64,000 nt of DNA from Robiginitalea biformata HTCC2501 (GCF_000024125.1 NC_013222.1:1466501-1530500); one strand, 5' to 3'. Counted from the first letter of the stretch, positions 9,490 through 20,403 are shown. Notes: generated from the letters alone by a model not told the origin. Numbers and translations are program-made.

Positions 9490-10482
9490 ATGGCATTATT
9501 TAATTTTCAGAAGCCCGATAAAGTTATCATGATAGACTCGACCGACTTCGAGGGGAAGTTTGAATTCCGCCCCCTGGAGCCCGGTTATGGTCTGACTGTC
9601 GGGAATGCGCTCAGGAGGGTGCTGCTCGCCTCCCTGGAAGGTTTTGCGATCACTTCGGTGCGCATCGACAAGGTGGAGCACGAATTTTCGGTGATTGAAG
9701 GGGTTGTGGAAGATGTAACCGAGATCATCCTGAACCTGAAGCAGATCCGCTTCAAGCGTCAGATCGACGACGTCAACGAGGAAACTGTCTCAATTTCCGT
9801 CAGCGGAAAGGAACAACTGACCGCAGGGGATTTCCAAAAATTCATTTCCGGATTCCAGGTGCTGAACCCGGACCTGGTTATCTGCAACATGGACCCGAAG
9901 GTGAGTATCAACATGGAAATCATCATCGAAAAGGGTCGCGGATATGTTCCCGCCGAGGAGAACAAGAAATCGAATGCGCCGCTGGGAAGCATTGCCGTGG
10001 ACTCGATTTTTACCCCGGTCCGGAATGTGAAATACAGTATTGAGAACTACCGGGTGGAGCAGAAGACCGACTACGAGAAGCTGGTCTTCGAAATCCTGAC
10101 GGACGGTTCCATCCACCCCAAGGACGCGCTCACCGAAGCCGCCAAGGTGCTGATCCACCATTTTATGCTCTTCTCCGACGAGCGGATCACCCTGGAAGCC
10201 GACGAGATTGCGCAGACGGAAACCTACGACGAGGAATCCCTGCACATGCGGCAATTGCTGAAGACCAAGCTGGTGGACATGGACCTGAGCGTCCGGGCGC
10301 TGAATTGCCTGAAAGCCGCCGAGGTGGATACCCTTGGAGACCTGGTGTCCTTCAACAAGAACGACCTGATGAAGTTCCGCAACTTCGGAAAGAAGTCACT
10401 GACCGAACTCGAGGAACTGGTTATCAACAAAGGGTTGAACTTTGGCATGGACCTGTCAAAATATAAATTGGATAAGGATTAA
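9490..10482 (+). CDS. rpoA: DNA-directed RNA polymerase subunit alpha
   Basis: 330 aa. The N-terminal domain (dimerisation and beta/beta' assembly; [19 protein letters not shown] near residue 35) occupies about residues 1-235. A linker leads to the C-terminal domain (about 250-330), which contacts promoter UP elements and activators; it contains the helix-hairpin-helix segment [20 protein letters not shown]. It lies 19 nt after rpsD and 42 nt before rplQ. Confidence 0.98.
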   Translation: MALFNFQKPDKVIMIDSTDFEGKFEFRPLEPGYGLTVGNALRRVLLASLEGFAITSVRIDKVEHEFSVIEGVVEDVTEIILNLKQIRFKRQIDDVNEETVSISVSGKEQLTAGDFQKFISGFQVLNPDLVICNMDPKVSINMEIIIEKGRGYVPAEENKKSNAPLGSIAVDSIFTPVRNVKYSIENYRVEQKTDYEKLVFEILTDGSIHPKDALTEAAKVLIHHFMLFSDERITLEADEIAQTETYDEESLHMRQLLKTKLVDMDLSVRALNCLKAAEVDTLGDLVSFNKNDLMKFRNFGKKSLTELEELVINKGLNFGMDLSKYKLDKD

Positions 10483-10524
10483 GCAGGCAGCGTTCCGCGC
10501 CGCCAGCGAAACTATTGATAGAAG

Positions 10525-11196
10525 ATGAGACACGGAAAGAAAATCAACCACCTGGGAAGGAAAACAGCGCACCGCAAGGCGATGCTGGCCAATATGGCAT
10601 GTTCCCTGATCGAACATAAGCGCATCAACACCACGGTTGCCAAGGCCAAGGCGCTCAAGCAGTTCATCGAACCGCTGATCACCAAGTCCAAGGCCGAAAA
10701 CAACCAGTCTGCCGAACTCGGTACGCACAACCGTCGGATCGCCTTCCGCTACCTGCGCAGCAAGGAGGCCGTATCCGAACTGTTCAGCTCGGTAGCCGAA
10801 AAGGTCGGTGACCGCCCGGGCGGATACACCCGCATCATCAAGCTGGGAAACCGGTTGGGTGACAATGCCGACATGGCGATGATTGAGCTGGTGGATTTCA
10901 ACGAGCTCTACAACGCGGATAAGCCGAAGAAGAAGTCTACGCGCCGCAGCCGCCGATCCAAATCCAAGGGGTCTGCCGCCGCCACAGAGGCACCGGCAGC
11001 CGGGCAGGCGCCCGCTGAAGAGCAGGTAGCCGAAGCCAAGGAGGAGAAGGCCCCCGAGGCTCAGGAAGCCAAAGCCGCCGAGGCCAAGGAGGAGAAGGCC
11101 GCCGAGGCTCAGGAAGCCAAAGCCGCCGATGAGCCGGCTGAGGCTCCGGAGAAGGAAGCGGAAGACCAAAAAAAAGCCGATGATTCCAAGGAATAA
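10525..11196 (+). CDS. rplQ: 50S ribosomal protein L17 with a long repetitive acidic tail
   Basis: 223 aa. Residues 1 to about 135 are standard L17 ([20 protein letters not shown]), located near the tunnel exit. The remaining 85 or so residues form a tail that E. coli L17 (127 aa) lacks. It begins with a basic stretch ([15 protein letters not shown]) and continues as an Ala/Glu/Lys/Pro-rich low-complexity region containing a 16-residue direct repeat. The tail is probably disordered or helical on the ribosome surface. Last gene of the ribosomal block, followed by a strong terminator. Confidence 0.96.
   Translation: MRHGKKINHLGRKTAHRKAMLANMACSLIEHKRINTTVAKAKALKQFIEPLITKSKAENNQSAELGTHNRRIAFRYLRSKEAVSELFSSVAEKVGDRPGGYTRIIKLGNRLGDNADMAMIELVDFNELYNADKPKKKSTRRSRRSKSKGSAAATEAPAAGQAPAEEQVAEAKEEKAPEAQEAKAAEAKEEKAAEAQEAKAADEPAEAPEKEAEDQKKADDSKE
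11035..11130 (+). repeat. 48-bp tandem duplication in the rplQ tail
   Basis: Two adjacent 48-nt units (11035-11082 and 11083-11130) differ at only a few positions and encode [16 protein letters not shown] and [16 protein letters not shown]. The unit is in frame (16 codons), so gain or loss of a copy only lengthens or shortens the tail of L17. Confidence 0.9.
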
Positions 11197-11222
11197 GCGG
11201 TACTTTTTAAAAGTTTTAAACC

Positions 11223-11258
11223 AAAAAGGGATAGTCTTCACAGGCTGTCCCTTTTTTT
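11223..11258 (+). terminator. Rho-independent terminator of the ribosomal cluster
   Basis: AAAGGGATAG (11225-11234) pairs with CTGTCCCTTT (11245-11254) over 10 base pairs with one G-U, around a 10-nt loop, followed by a run of T to 11258. It lies 27 nt after the rplQ stop codon and separates the ribosomal block from carA. Confidence 0.9.
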
Positions 11259-11298
11259 ATGTTATTTTGTCTAACACCTATAATTCACGGAAGTATCT

Positions 11299-12426
11299 AT
11301 GAAGTATCAGTCCAAGCGAAAAGCACTGATTTTGCTAGCCGACGGCACCGTATTTTACGGAAAGGCGGTAGGCGACAAAGAGGGAACCGCCTTTGGCGAA
11401 GTGTGTTTTAACACGGGAACCACGGGGTATCAGGAAATTTTCACCGATCCGTCCTACTTCGGGCAGCTTATGGTGACTACCAATGCGCATATCGGGAACT
11501 ACGGTGCCCGGGAGGAGGAAGTGGAATCCGACGGGGTAAAGATTGCCGGGTTGATTTGCAAGAATTTCTCCTATAGTTACAGCCGGCCGGATGCAGATTA
11601 CAGTTTGCAGGAATTTCTGGACAAGAATGGCCTGTTTTCCATCTCGGACGTGGATACCCGCGCCCTGGTGAGCTATATCCGGGACAACGGCGCTATGAAT
11701 GCCGTGATTTCCACCCGCGTGGATGAGCTGGACGCCCTCAGGGAGGAGCTCGCAAAAGTGCCCAGCATGGAAGGCCTGGAACTGGCCTCTTCGGTTTCTA
11801 CCCGGGAACCCTATTTTGTCGGTGAAGCGGATGCGGAGATCCGGATAGCCGCCCTGGATATCGGCATCAAAAAGAACATCCTGCGCAACCTCGCCAAACG
11901 CGGGGCTTACATCCAGGTATTTCCGCACGATACCACTTATGAAACCATGGAAGCCTGGAGCCCGGACGGGTATTTTATTTCCAACGGCCCCGGGGACCCC
12001 CAGCCATTGAAGGCGGCTGTGGAACTGGCCAAAAAGATCATCGCCGCGGACAAACCGCTCTTCGGTATATGCCTGGGGCACCAGGTGATTGCCCTGGCCA
12101 ATGGGGTAAGCACTTACAAGATGCACCACGGGCACCGGGGGATCAACCACCCGGTAATCAACCTGCAGACCGGCAAGGGGGAGATCACCTCCCAGAATCA
12201 CGGATTTGCCGTAAACCGCCAGGAGACCGAGTCGCACCCGGACCTGGAGATCACCCATCTCCACCTGAATGACGACACGGTGGCAGGAATAAGGATGAAG
12301 GACAAGAACGTATTCTCCGTTCAGTACCACCCGGAGGCGAGTCCGGGCCCGCACGATGCGGAATACCTCTTTGACCAGTTCTTCGAAACCATCCGGAAAA
12401 CCACAACAAAAACAACGGCTGTTTAA
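11299..12426 (+). CDS. carA: Carbamoyl-phosphate synthase small (glutaminase) subunit
   Basis: 375 aa. CarA hydrolyses glutamine and passes ammonia to CarB for carbamoyl phosphate, the precursor of pyrimidines and arginine. The N-terminal small-chain domain (about 1-130) precedes a class I glutamine amidotransferase domain with Cys258 in FGICLGHQ, and His344 and Glu346 in QYHPEASPGPHD. carB is not in the window. The gene stands behind the ribosomal terminator and so probably has its own promoter (a TTATTTTG box lies near 11262-11269, one mismatch from TAnnTTTG). Confidence 0.97.
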   Translation: MKYQSKRKALILLADGTVFYGKAVGDKEGTAFGEVCFNTGTTGYQEIFTDPSYFGQLMVTTNAHIGNYGAREEEVESDGVKIAGLICKNFSYSYSRPDADYSLQEFLDKNGLFSISDVDTRALVSYIRDNGAMNAVISTRVDELDALREELAKVPSMEGLELASSVSTREPYFVGEADAEIRIAALDIGIKKNILRNLAKRGAYIQVFPHDTTYETMEAWSPDGYFISNGPGDPQPLKAAVELAKKIIAADKPLFGICLGHQVIALANGVSTYKMHHGHRGINHPVINLQTGKGEITSQNHGFAVNRQETESHPDLEITHLHLNDDTVAGIRMKDKNVFSVQYHPEASPGPHDAEYLFDQFFETIRKTTTKTTAV

Positions 12427-12486
12427 GATATTGTTACGCGGGTGTCAATAGCCCGGGTACCCGGGCCGGGTCACCGCTGCGTTTCG

Positions 12487-12494
12487 TATCTTTG
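12487..12494 (+). promoter_or_regulatory. Bacteroidetes -7 box upstream of eno
   Basis: TATCTTTG matches the Bacteroidetes consensus TAnnTTTG and ends 33 nt before the eno ATG. I see no clear -33 TTTG at the usual spacing, so only the proximal element is supported. Confidence 0.6.
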
Positions 12495-12515
12495 CAACCG
12501 GAATCAACCGAATAA

Positions 12516-13820
<1,305 letters not shown>

Positions 13821-13843
13821 CCCGGTTGAAATACAGATAAGTC

Positions 13844-13876
13844 AAGGGCCCGGTACAGATATCGCGGCCCTTTTTT
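13844..13876 (+). terminator. Terminator of eno
   Basis: AAGGGCC (13844-13850) pairs with GGCCCTT (13866-13872) and is followed by Ts to 13876. The loop is 15 nt. The T tract includes the TTG at 13875, which argues against using that codon, or the adjacent ATG, as the start of the next gene. Confidence 0.75.
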
Positions 13877-13888
13877 GATGAATACGGA

Positions 13889-13924
13889 GCGCCGGTTGCG
13901 GATGGCAGAAGCGCCGGTTGCGGA
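13889..13924 (+). repeat. Short direct repeat before glgA
   Basis: GCGCCGGTTGCGGA occurs at 13889-13902 and again at 13911-13924, a 22-bp period with partly conserved spacer. It lies between the eno terminator and the chosen glgA start. No function is evident. Confidence 0.7.
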
Positions 13925-13943
13925 AAGCAGGAGTAATAAAAGG

Positions 13944-15512
13944 ATGAACCGATTTTTATTTGTCGCAGCCGAGAATGACGGGATACCCGCCTGCAAAGCC
14001 GGTGGGATGGGCGATGTGGTCCGGGATGTGCCGCGGCAACTGGCTGTCCGGGGCGATGAGGTACACGTGGTGGTGCCCGCCTACGGCCGGCTGCATCGGG
14101 ACGGGGTTCTCTTGCGTGAATTCCAGGTCCCCCTCGGTGGACGCCGCTACGACCTTTCGCTTTACCGAGTGCCGGGAAAAAAAGAACTGCCGGGTATTGC
14201 GCATTACGCCCTGCACCACCCGGAAATAACCTCCGGGGATATTGCCCACCTCTATCACAACGACCCGCAGGAACCTTTTTATACGGACTTCATCAAGTTT
14301 GCGATTTTTTGCACCGGGGTGGCAGGGGCCATCCGGGAAGGGGCATTTGGCCAACTGGATGTGGTCCACCTGCACGACTGGCATGCAAGCCTGCTGTTGT
14401 ACCTCAGGGAGTACCACCCGGAATTCCGAGAGCTGGCGGATATCCGCTTTGTCTACACCATCCACAACCTCGCCATACAGGGGATTCGACCCTTTTCGGG
14501 AAACCCGTCCTCCCTGGAAGCCTGGTTTCCCGGGGTCCCGTACCGGGAAGAACAGCTGAGCGATGCCCGCTACCCCGACTGTATCAACCTGATGGCCATC
14601 GGCATCCGCCTGGCAGATGCCGTCCACACGGTTTCGCCATCCTATATGGAAGACATCCAGAAGCCGAGTTCCCCGCCTGAGTTTATCGGGGGTGAAGGCC
14701 TGGAAGCAGACCTGGTCACCGCCAGGAAGGAGCAGCGGCTTTTCGGGATCCTGAACGGCTGCAATTACGATAGTATCCGCACGGCGGAGCGCGGGCGGTT
14801 GTTCCCGAATACCATCCGGGCGCTCTTTGGCTGGCTCCAGGAGGAGTCCAAGAAATACAAGGCGGACTTCCTGGCCCATACGGGTGAGAAGGTGGTGCGA
14901 TGGATGGATGCCCCCCCGGCGTTTATTTGTTCGAGCGTCGCCAGGCTTACAGAGCAAAAATTCTATTTTTTTAAACGGCACCCGGAGTGTCTTGAAAACC
15001 TGTTGGGCCGATTGGCGGCCGACAACGGGGTTTTTGTGCTGCTGGGCACCGGCGACCCCGTTTACGAGGAACTCTTTCGGGAAATGAGCTATCGACATCC
15101 GAACTTTATTTTTACCAATGGGCAGTCCGAGGACCTGATCGATTCGATTTACCTGGAATCCGACCTCTACCTGATGCCCAGTCTTTTTGAACCCTGCGGG
15201 ATCAGCCAGATGCTGTCCATGCGGAACGGCAACCCCGTGCTGGCCCATGCCACGGGAGGCCTGCGTGATACAATCCGGCACCGGGAGACAGGTTTCCTCT
15301 TTGACGGGGAGTCGATTGCCGAAAAAGTGTCCAACCTGGAGGCGGTTTTCAACGAGGCCCTTGACCTCTGCCAGCAGGACCCGGCAGCCTGGGAAGCCAT
15401 CCGGGAGAACGCCCGGGGGGTCCGCTTTACCTGGGCGGAATCCGTGGACGCCTACTACCGGAGTCTTTACCAAATCCGGGCGCCTCGAAAAAGGCCCCGA
15501 AAGACCCGTTAA
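13944..15512 (+). CDS. glgA: Glycogen/starch synthase, GT5 family
   Basis: 522 aa from the ATG at 13944 (MNRFLFVAAENDGIPACKAG). Glycosyltransferase that adds glucose to an alpha-1,4-glucan, normally from ADP- or UDP-glucose. The N-terminal KAGGMGDVVRDVPRQL is the nucleotide-sugar loop of GT5 synthases; HLHDWHASLLLYL and the C-terminal EPCGISQM match the catalytic core. An upstream ATG at 13878 is in frame but sits next to the eno terminator and would add 22 unrelated residues. No other glycogen gene is nearby. Confidence 0.88.
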   Translation: MNRFLFVAAENDGIPACKAGGMGDVVRDVPRQLAVRGDEVHVVVPAYGRLHRDGVLLREFQVPLGGRRYDLSLYRVPGKKELPGIAHYALHHPEITSGDIAHLYHNDPQEPFYTDFIKFAIFCTGVAGAIREGAFGQLDVVHLHDWHASLLLYLREYHPEFRELADIRFVYTIHNLAIQGIRPFSGNPSSLEAWFPGVPYREEQLSDARYPDCINLMAIGIRLADAVHTVSPSYMEDIQKPSSPPEFIGGEGLEADLVTARKEQRLFGILNGCNYDSIRTAERGRLFPNTIRALFGWLQEESKKYKADFLAHTGEKVVRWMDAPPAFICSSVARLTEQKFYFFKRHPECLENLLGRLAADNGVFVLLGTGDPVYEELFREMSYRHPNFIFTNGQSEDLIDSIYLESDLYLMPSLFEPCGISQMLSMRNGNPVLAHATGGLRDTIRHRETGFLFDGESIAEKVSNLEAVFNEALDLCQQDPAAWEAIRENARGVRFTWAESVDAYYRSLYQIRAPRKRPRKTR

Positions 15513-15603
15513 GAATAGCATAAAACGGCGCTTCCGGATTGTTAAAAAGAGGGCTTTTTCGTAGTTTTACAGGACCTGCATACATAAATTTTAAACCGAA
15601 CAA

Positions 15604-16887
15604 ATGTCAGACAAAGCGAGTATTTCAATCCATGGGAAATCGTATGAATTTCCGGTGGTGGAAGGCACGGAAAATGAAGTAGCCATCGATATAAAAACCC
15701 TTCGGGCGGCCACGGGGATCATCACCCTGGATCCGGGATTCAAGAATACCGGATCCTGCGAAAGCGCCATCACCTTCCTGGACGGGGAAAAAGGCGTGTT
15801 GCGCTACCGGGGGTATTCCATTGAAGAGCTCGCCGAGAAAGCCGATTTCCTGGAGGTTGCCTATCTGCTAATTTTCGGGGAACTTCCCAACAAGGAGGAG
15901 CTGGAAAAGTTCCACAAGGACATCAAGGCGGAATCCCACGTGGACGAGGAGATGAAGAAAATCCTCGACGGGTTTCCGAAGTCCGCCCACCCGATGGGGG
16001 TAATTTCCTCCCTGACCAGCGCCCTGATCGCTTTTAACCCGTCGTCTGTCAACGTTTCGTCCAAGGAGGATATGTACCATGCCATTGTCCGCCTGTTGGC
16101 AAAGTTTCCGGTACTGGTGGCCTGGACGCACCGGAAAAAAATGGGACTTCCCCTGGATTACGGGGACGATTCCCTGGGGTACGTGGAGAACATCCACAAG
16201 ATGATGTTCAAGCGGCCCAACCAGGAATACAAAAGGAATGAGGTGGTCATCGAAGCCCTGGACAAGCTGTTGATCCTCCATGCGGACCACGAACAAAATT
16301 GCTCGACTTCCACGGTGCGGATTGTGGGGTCATCCCACGCCGGGCTGTTTGCCTCCATATCTGCCGGGATTTCCGCTCTCTGGGGTCCGTTGCACGGAGG
16401 TGCCAACCAGGCGGTCCTGGAGATGCTTCAGGCAATCGAAGCCGACGGAGGGGATACCAAACGCTACATGGCCAAGGCCAAGGACAAGAAGGACCCGTTC
16501 CGCCTGATGGGCTTCGGCCACCGGGTATACAAGAATTTCGACCCGCGGGCCCGGATCATCAAGAAAGCGGCCGATGAGGTACTCAGCGACCTGGGGATCG
16601 AAGACCCGATCCTGGATATCGCCAAAGGTCTGGAGAAAGAAGCCCTGGAGGACGATTACTTCGTAAAGCGGAAGCTCTACCCGAATGTAGACTTTTACTC
16701 GGGGATCATCTACCGGGCTTTGGGAATCCCCGTGGAGATGTTCACCGTGATGTTTGCACTCGGACGCCTCCCCGGCTGGATTGCCCAATGGCGGGAAATG
16801 CGCCTGAAGGGCGAGCCGATCGGACGCCCCCGCCAGGTGTATATCGGGGAGAACCAGCGGCCGTTCAAGGCGCTCGATAAACGCTAA
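15604..16887 (+). CDS. gltA: Citrate synthase
   Basis: 427 aa, the size of the long hexameric GltA type. It condenses acetyl-CoA and oxaloacetate to citrate in the TCA cycle. The catalytic residues are in place: His264 in GPLHGGANQ, His306 in MGFGHRVYKNF, and Asp363 in NVDFYSG. It starts 91 nt after glgA and is likely transcribed separately. A weak hairpin follows at 16907. Confidence 0.97.
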   Translation: MSDKASISIHGKSYEFPVVEGTENEVAIDIKTLRAATGIITLDPGFKNTGSCESAITFLDGEKGVLRYRGYSIEELAEKADFLEVAYLLIFGELPNKEELEKFHKDIKAESHVDEEMKKILDGFPKSAHPMGVISSLTSALIAFNPSSVNVSSKEDMYHAIVRLLAKFPVLVAWTHRKKMGLPLDYGDDSLGYVENIHKMMFKRPNQEYKRNEVVIEALDKLLILHADHEQNCSTSTVRIVGSSHAGLFASISAGISALWGPLHGGANQAVLEMLQAIEADGGDTKRYMAKAKDKKDPFRLMGFGHRVYKNFDPRARIIKKAADEVLSDLGIEDPILDIAKGLEKEALEDDYFVKRKLYPNVDFYSGIIYRALGIPVEMFTVMFALGRLPGWIAQWREMRLKGEPIGRPRQVYIGENQRPFKALDKR

Positions 16888-16906
16888 ACACAATAATATT
16901 CGAACC

Positions 16907-16930
16907 GGGGGGCCACATAAAGCGGCCCCT
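16907..16930 (+). terminator. Possible terminator of gltA
   Basis: GGGGCC (16909-16914) pairs with GGCCCC (16924-16929) around a 9-nt loop. No real T tract follows, so this may be a pause or mRNA-end hairpin and not an efficient intrinsic terminator. Confidence 0.45.
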
Positions 16931-16955
16931 CGTTGTATCCATCAGCAGTTCAACT

Positions 16956-17876
16956 ATGCTCAACCTGAATATTGCGGACGAAACGGCCCGGCTCCGGGCT
17001 GTAGTGCTCGGGACCGCCGCGGATAGCGGCCCGGTGCCCGACCCTGCGGAAGCCTATGACCCGAAATCCCTGCAGCACATCCTGGCGGGGACCTATCCGG
17101 AAGAGGCGGATATGGTCCGGGAAATGGACGGATTTGAGGCGGTGCTCAAAAAGCATGGGGCCCGGGTTTTCCGCCCGGAAAATATCCCGGGATGCAACCA
17201 GATATTTTCCCGGGACATCGCCTTTGTGGTGGATGACAAAATGGTGGAAGCGAATATCCTGCCCGAGCGGGAACGGGAATTCGAAGCCATTGTCCACGTA
17301 CTCGACAAACTCGGCCCCAGCCAGTTGTTGGTCCCGCCCGAGGAGGTGCATGTGGAAGGCGGGGACGTGATGCCCTGGAAGGAATTCCTCTTTGTGGGTA
17401 CCTATACAGCCCGGGATTACCCCGGCTACATCACAGCCCGTACCAACCGGGAAGCGGTGGCATACCTCCGGGAGGCATTTCCGAACCGGGAGGTTAAGTC
17501 GTTTGAACTTCGCAAGCACAACACAGACCCCCGGTTGAATGCGCTGCACCTGGACTGCTGCTTCCAGCCCGTGGGCCATAACCTGGCAATCCTGCACAGG
17601 GAGAGCTTTATCCACGCCAGGGACTACGAATGGTTGCGCAGTTATTTTGGTCCGGAGAATGTATTTGAGATCACCACCGAAGAAATGTACCGGATGTTCA
17701 GCAATGTGTTTTCCATATCCCCCGAAGTAGTGGTAAGCGAACAGAGCTTTACCCGCCTGAACGCCTGGCTGGAATCTCGCGGCCTGCAGGTAGAAACCAT
17801 CCCCTACAACGAGGTGGGGAAACAAGGCGGGCTCCTGCGCTGCAGTACGTTGCCGCTGGCCCGGGAGCCGGGGTAA
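16956..17876 (+). CDS. Dimethylargininase / arginine-deiminase family protein
   Basis: 306 aa, guanidino-group-modifying superfamily. The catalytic set is visible: EGGDV (residues 134-138), His198 in LHLDCCF, and nucleophile Cys296 in LLRCSTLP near the C-terminus. Family members hydrolyse methylated arginine or arginine to citrulline, or transfer an amidino group; the substrate here is not certain. It is followed, after about 150 nt, by a second member of the superfamily (CtlX), suggesting a shared role in arginine or citrulline turnover. Confidence 0.85.
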   Translation: MLNLNIADETARLRAVVLGTAADSGPVPDPAEAYDPKSLQHILAGTYPEEADMVREMDGFEAVLKKHGARVFRPENIPGCNQIFSRDIAFVVDDKMVEANILPEREREFEAIVHVLDKLGPSQLLVPPEEVHVEGGDVMPWKEFLFVGTYTARDYPGYITARTNREAVAYLREAFPNREVKSFELRKHNTDPRLNALHLDCCFQPVGHNLAILHRESFIHARDYEWLRSYFGPENVFEITTEEMYRMFSNVFSISPEVVVSEQSFTRLNAWLESRGLQVETIPYNEVGKQGGLLRCSTLPLAREPG

Positions 17877-18028
17877 AGCCCCGGGCATCCGGCGGGATGA
17901 ATCCGGTAAAATAAAGTGGGTGCCTCTCCGCGATTTTGGTACCGGAAATGGCTAATTTTGATTCCGGATTCCACGCGGCAATCCCACAGGTCCCCAATTT
18001 CGAATTCAAAAAAAATCACGTTCCCCAT

Positions 18029-18964
18029 ATGCAGATTACCGATTCCATATTGATGATTCGCCCGGTGCAGTTCCGCATGAACGAGCAGACGGCAGTCAAT
18101 AATTATTTCCAGGAAGACCTGAGCCTGAGCGATGCGGAAATCAACCGCCGCGCCCAGGCGGAATTCGATGGGCTTGTCCGGGTGTTGGAAGCTGAAGGCG
18201 TCTCCGTCATGGTGGTGGAGGACCGGTTGGAAACGGATACCCCGGACTCCATCTTCCCCAACAATTGGATTTCCTTCCACCGGGGCGGGATGGTGGTTAT
18301 CTATCCGATGTTTGCAGTGAACCGCCGGCGCGAGCGGCGGGAAGACTTGCTGGACCGGCTGGAAGAGGCGGGCTTCCGGATTACGGAAGTGGTGGATTAC
18401 ACGGCCGCAGAAGCGGACGGGGTGTTCCTGGAAGCCACAGGGAGCGTAGTCCTTGATCGGGAAAATATGAAGGCATACTGCGCCCTATCCGAGCGGGCCG
18501 ACGAAGGGTTGCTGATAGAATTCTGCGAGGATTTTGAATTGCTGCCCGTGGTTTTCACGGCCTATCAATCCGTGGACGGGCAGCGAAAGCCCATCTACCA
18601 CACCAATGTGATGATGTGTGTGGCGGAAGCATTTGCCGTTATTTGCCTGGAGGCCATTGACAATCGGAAAGAACGAAAATTTGTGGCCGACCAATTGCGG
18701 CAGGACGGGAAGGAGATCATTGAGATCACCGAGGCACAGGTCCACGCCTTTGCAGGGAATATGCTGCAACTCCGGAACGGCAAAGGGGAGCGGCTCCTGG
18801 TGATGAGCGAGAGGGCGCGTCAGTCCCTCACGCCTGCGCAGATCCGGGCCATCGAAAAGACCTCCCGCATCGTTTCCAGCCCGCTGGATACCATCGAGAC
18901 CTGTGGGGGCGGTAGTGCGCGTTGTATGATTGCCGAGATATTCCTTCCCAGGGAAGGAGCGTAA
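18029..18964 (+). CDS. ctlX: Citrulline-utilisation hydrolase CtlX-type amidinohydrolase
   Basis: 311 aa from the ATG at 18029; a longer reading frame begins with an in-frame TTG at 17936, but MQITDSILMIRPVQFRMNEQ is the family start. The probable nucleophile is Cys299 in CGGGSARCMIAEIFLP. Members of this family are linked to citrulline use or arginine-derived compounds; the exact reaction is not established from sequence. The stop codon lies 11 nt from the convergent SDR gene. Confidence 0.82.
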   Translation: MQITDSILMIRPVQFRMNEQTAVNNYFQEDLSLSDAEINRRAQAEFDGLVRVLEAEGVSVMVVEDRLETDTPDSIFPNNWISFHRGGMVVIYPMFAVNRRRERREDLLDRLEEAGFRITEVVDYTAAEADGVFLEATGSVVLDRENMKAYCALSERADEGLLIEFCEDFELLPVVFTAYQSVDGQRKPIYHTNVMMCVAEAFAVICLEAIDNRKERKFVADQLRQDGKEIIEITEAQVHAFAGNMLQLRNGKGERLLVMSERARQSLTPAQIRAIEKTSRIVSSPLDTIETCGGGSARCMIAEIFLPREGA

Positions 18965-18975
18965 TTCCAGCGGCC

Positions 18976-20403
18976 TCAGGCGGTCTTGGCGATATTCCGG
19001 ATCATCCCCCCGAAAATGAAATAGTGGAACGGCAGGACGCTGTACCAATAGAGCCTCCCTTTCAGGCCCCGCGGCCGGAAGGTGGCATTCTGGTGCAGGT
19101 AGTTGTCCGAATCGATTCGAAACTCCAGCCAGGCCTCGCCCGGGAGTTTCATCTCGGCGAATAGCAGGAGGCGCCCCTTTTCGCGGTCGGCCAGCAGGAC
19201 CCGCCAGAAATCCAGGGAATCGCCCGTGTAGATTTTGTCCGGGTGGGTCCGGCCCCGACGGAGCCCTACGCCCCCGCCCAGTTTGTCCAGCAGCCCGCGG
19301 ATTTTCCACAGCCAGTTCATGTAGTACCACCCGGTTTCGCCCCCAATTTTCCAGATATTTTCCAGGACGGCCTCCCGGTCGGTGATCCGGACTTTTTTAT
19401 TGTCGGTCAGCACCCCGTATTTCGGGACCTGGATGTATTTTTCGAGCTGTTGGTTGAAGCGGCCGCTGACCATGCTGTCCTTCCAGCTGCTCACCACCAG
19501 GTTCTGCTCGATTTTCTTGAATGCGAGGTCGATGGCCTGCTGGTAGGTAATGGTTTCGATGCCCAGGATGTCCTGGAGTTTCCTGTCGCGGGCCACCACT
19601 TCCATCTTCATACTGTCCACGAGGTTTACGGCGAGTTTATACGAGGTGGAGGTGACAAAGTACAGCCAGTATGACGAAAGTTTGGGGGTCATCACCGGCA
19701 CGGTGAAGATCCAGTTCCGGAATCCCCGCACGCGGGCATACCCGTGGAGCATTTCCTTGTAGGAGAGCACATCCGGCCCGGCGATGTCAAAGGACTGGTC
19801 AAAGGTCTCGTTTTGTCCGAGAACCCCGGTGAGGAAACGGATCACGTCCCGGATGGCGATGGGCTGGGTTTTGGTCAGCACCCATTTTGGGGTAATCATC
19901 ACCGGCAGTTTCTCGCAGAGGTCCCGGATGATTTCAAAGGATGCGCTGCCGGAACCGACGATGATGCCCGCCCGCAGAACAGTGAGCTGAAACGGCCCGG
20001 TATACAGGATGTCCTCTACCTGTTTTCGGGAGCTGAGGTGTTTGGAAAGTTCCTCGTTATTGACGATGCCACTCAGGTAGATGACTTGTGTGGGACGGGC
20101 CACCTCCATATAGCTGATAAAATTCCGGGCGGCCTGCGCCTCCTTTTTATCAAAATCGCCCGTGGAGGTGCTCATGGAATGGATCAGGTAATACGCGGCG
20201 TCCAGCTTTTCGCTCAGGCGTTCGGGTTCGGGTTCTTTCAGGAAGTCAATTTCGACGATTTCGATGCGGTCCAGCATGTCCTCGTCCACGGAGAGCCGGT
20301 TCCGGTCGCGTACGGCACAGACCACCTGGTGTCCGGCATCCAGCAATTGGGGCAATAGCCGCATGCCGATGTACCCGTTGGCGCCGGTGAGCAGGATCCT
20401 CAT
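18976..20403 (-). CDS. SDR-family NAD(P)-binding protein with DUF2867 domain
   Basis: 475 aa. The N-terminus MRILLTGANGYIGMRLLPQL is an atypical SDR Rossmann fold with GANGYIG at residues 7-13; the first 280 or so residues form the SDR part and the C-terminal 150 or so the DUF2867 region found in this subfamily. The substrate is unknown; relatives are called NAD-dependent epimerases or NmrA-like proteins. The start overlaps the stop codon of the upstream gene (ATGA at 20400-20403), so the two are translationally coupled. Confidence 0.85.
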   Translation of the reverse strand: MRILLTGANGYIGMRLLPQLLDAGHQVVCAVRDRNRLSVDEDMLDRIEIVEIDFLKEPEPERLSEKLDAAYYLIHSMSTSTGDFDKKEAQAARNFISYMEVARPTQVIYLSGIVNNEELSKHLSSRKQVEDILYTGPFQLTVLRAGIIVGSGSASFEIIRDLCEKLPVMITPKWVLTKTQPIAIRDVIRFLTGVLGQNETFDQSFDIAGPDVLSYKEMLHGYARVRGFRNWIFTVPVMTPKLSSYWLYFVTSTSYKLAVNLVDSMKMEVVARDRKLQDILGIETITYQQAIDLAFKKIEQNLVVSSWKDSMVSGRFNQQLEKYIQVPKYGVLTDNKKVRITDREAVLENIWKIGGETGWYYMNWLWKIRGLLDKLGGGVGLRRGRTHPDKIYTGDSLDFWRVLLADREKGRLLLFAEMKLPGEAWLEFRIDSDNYLHQNATFRPRGLKGRLYWYSVLPFHYFIFGGMIRNIAKTA

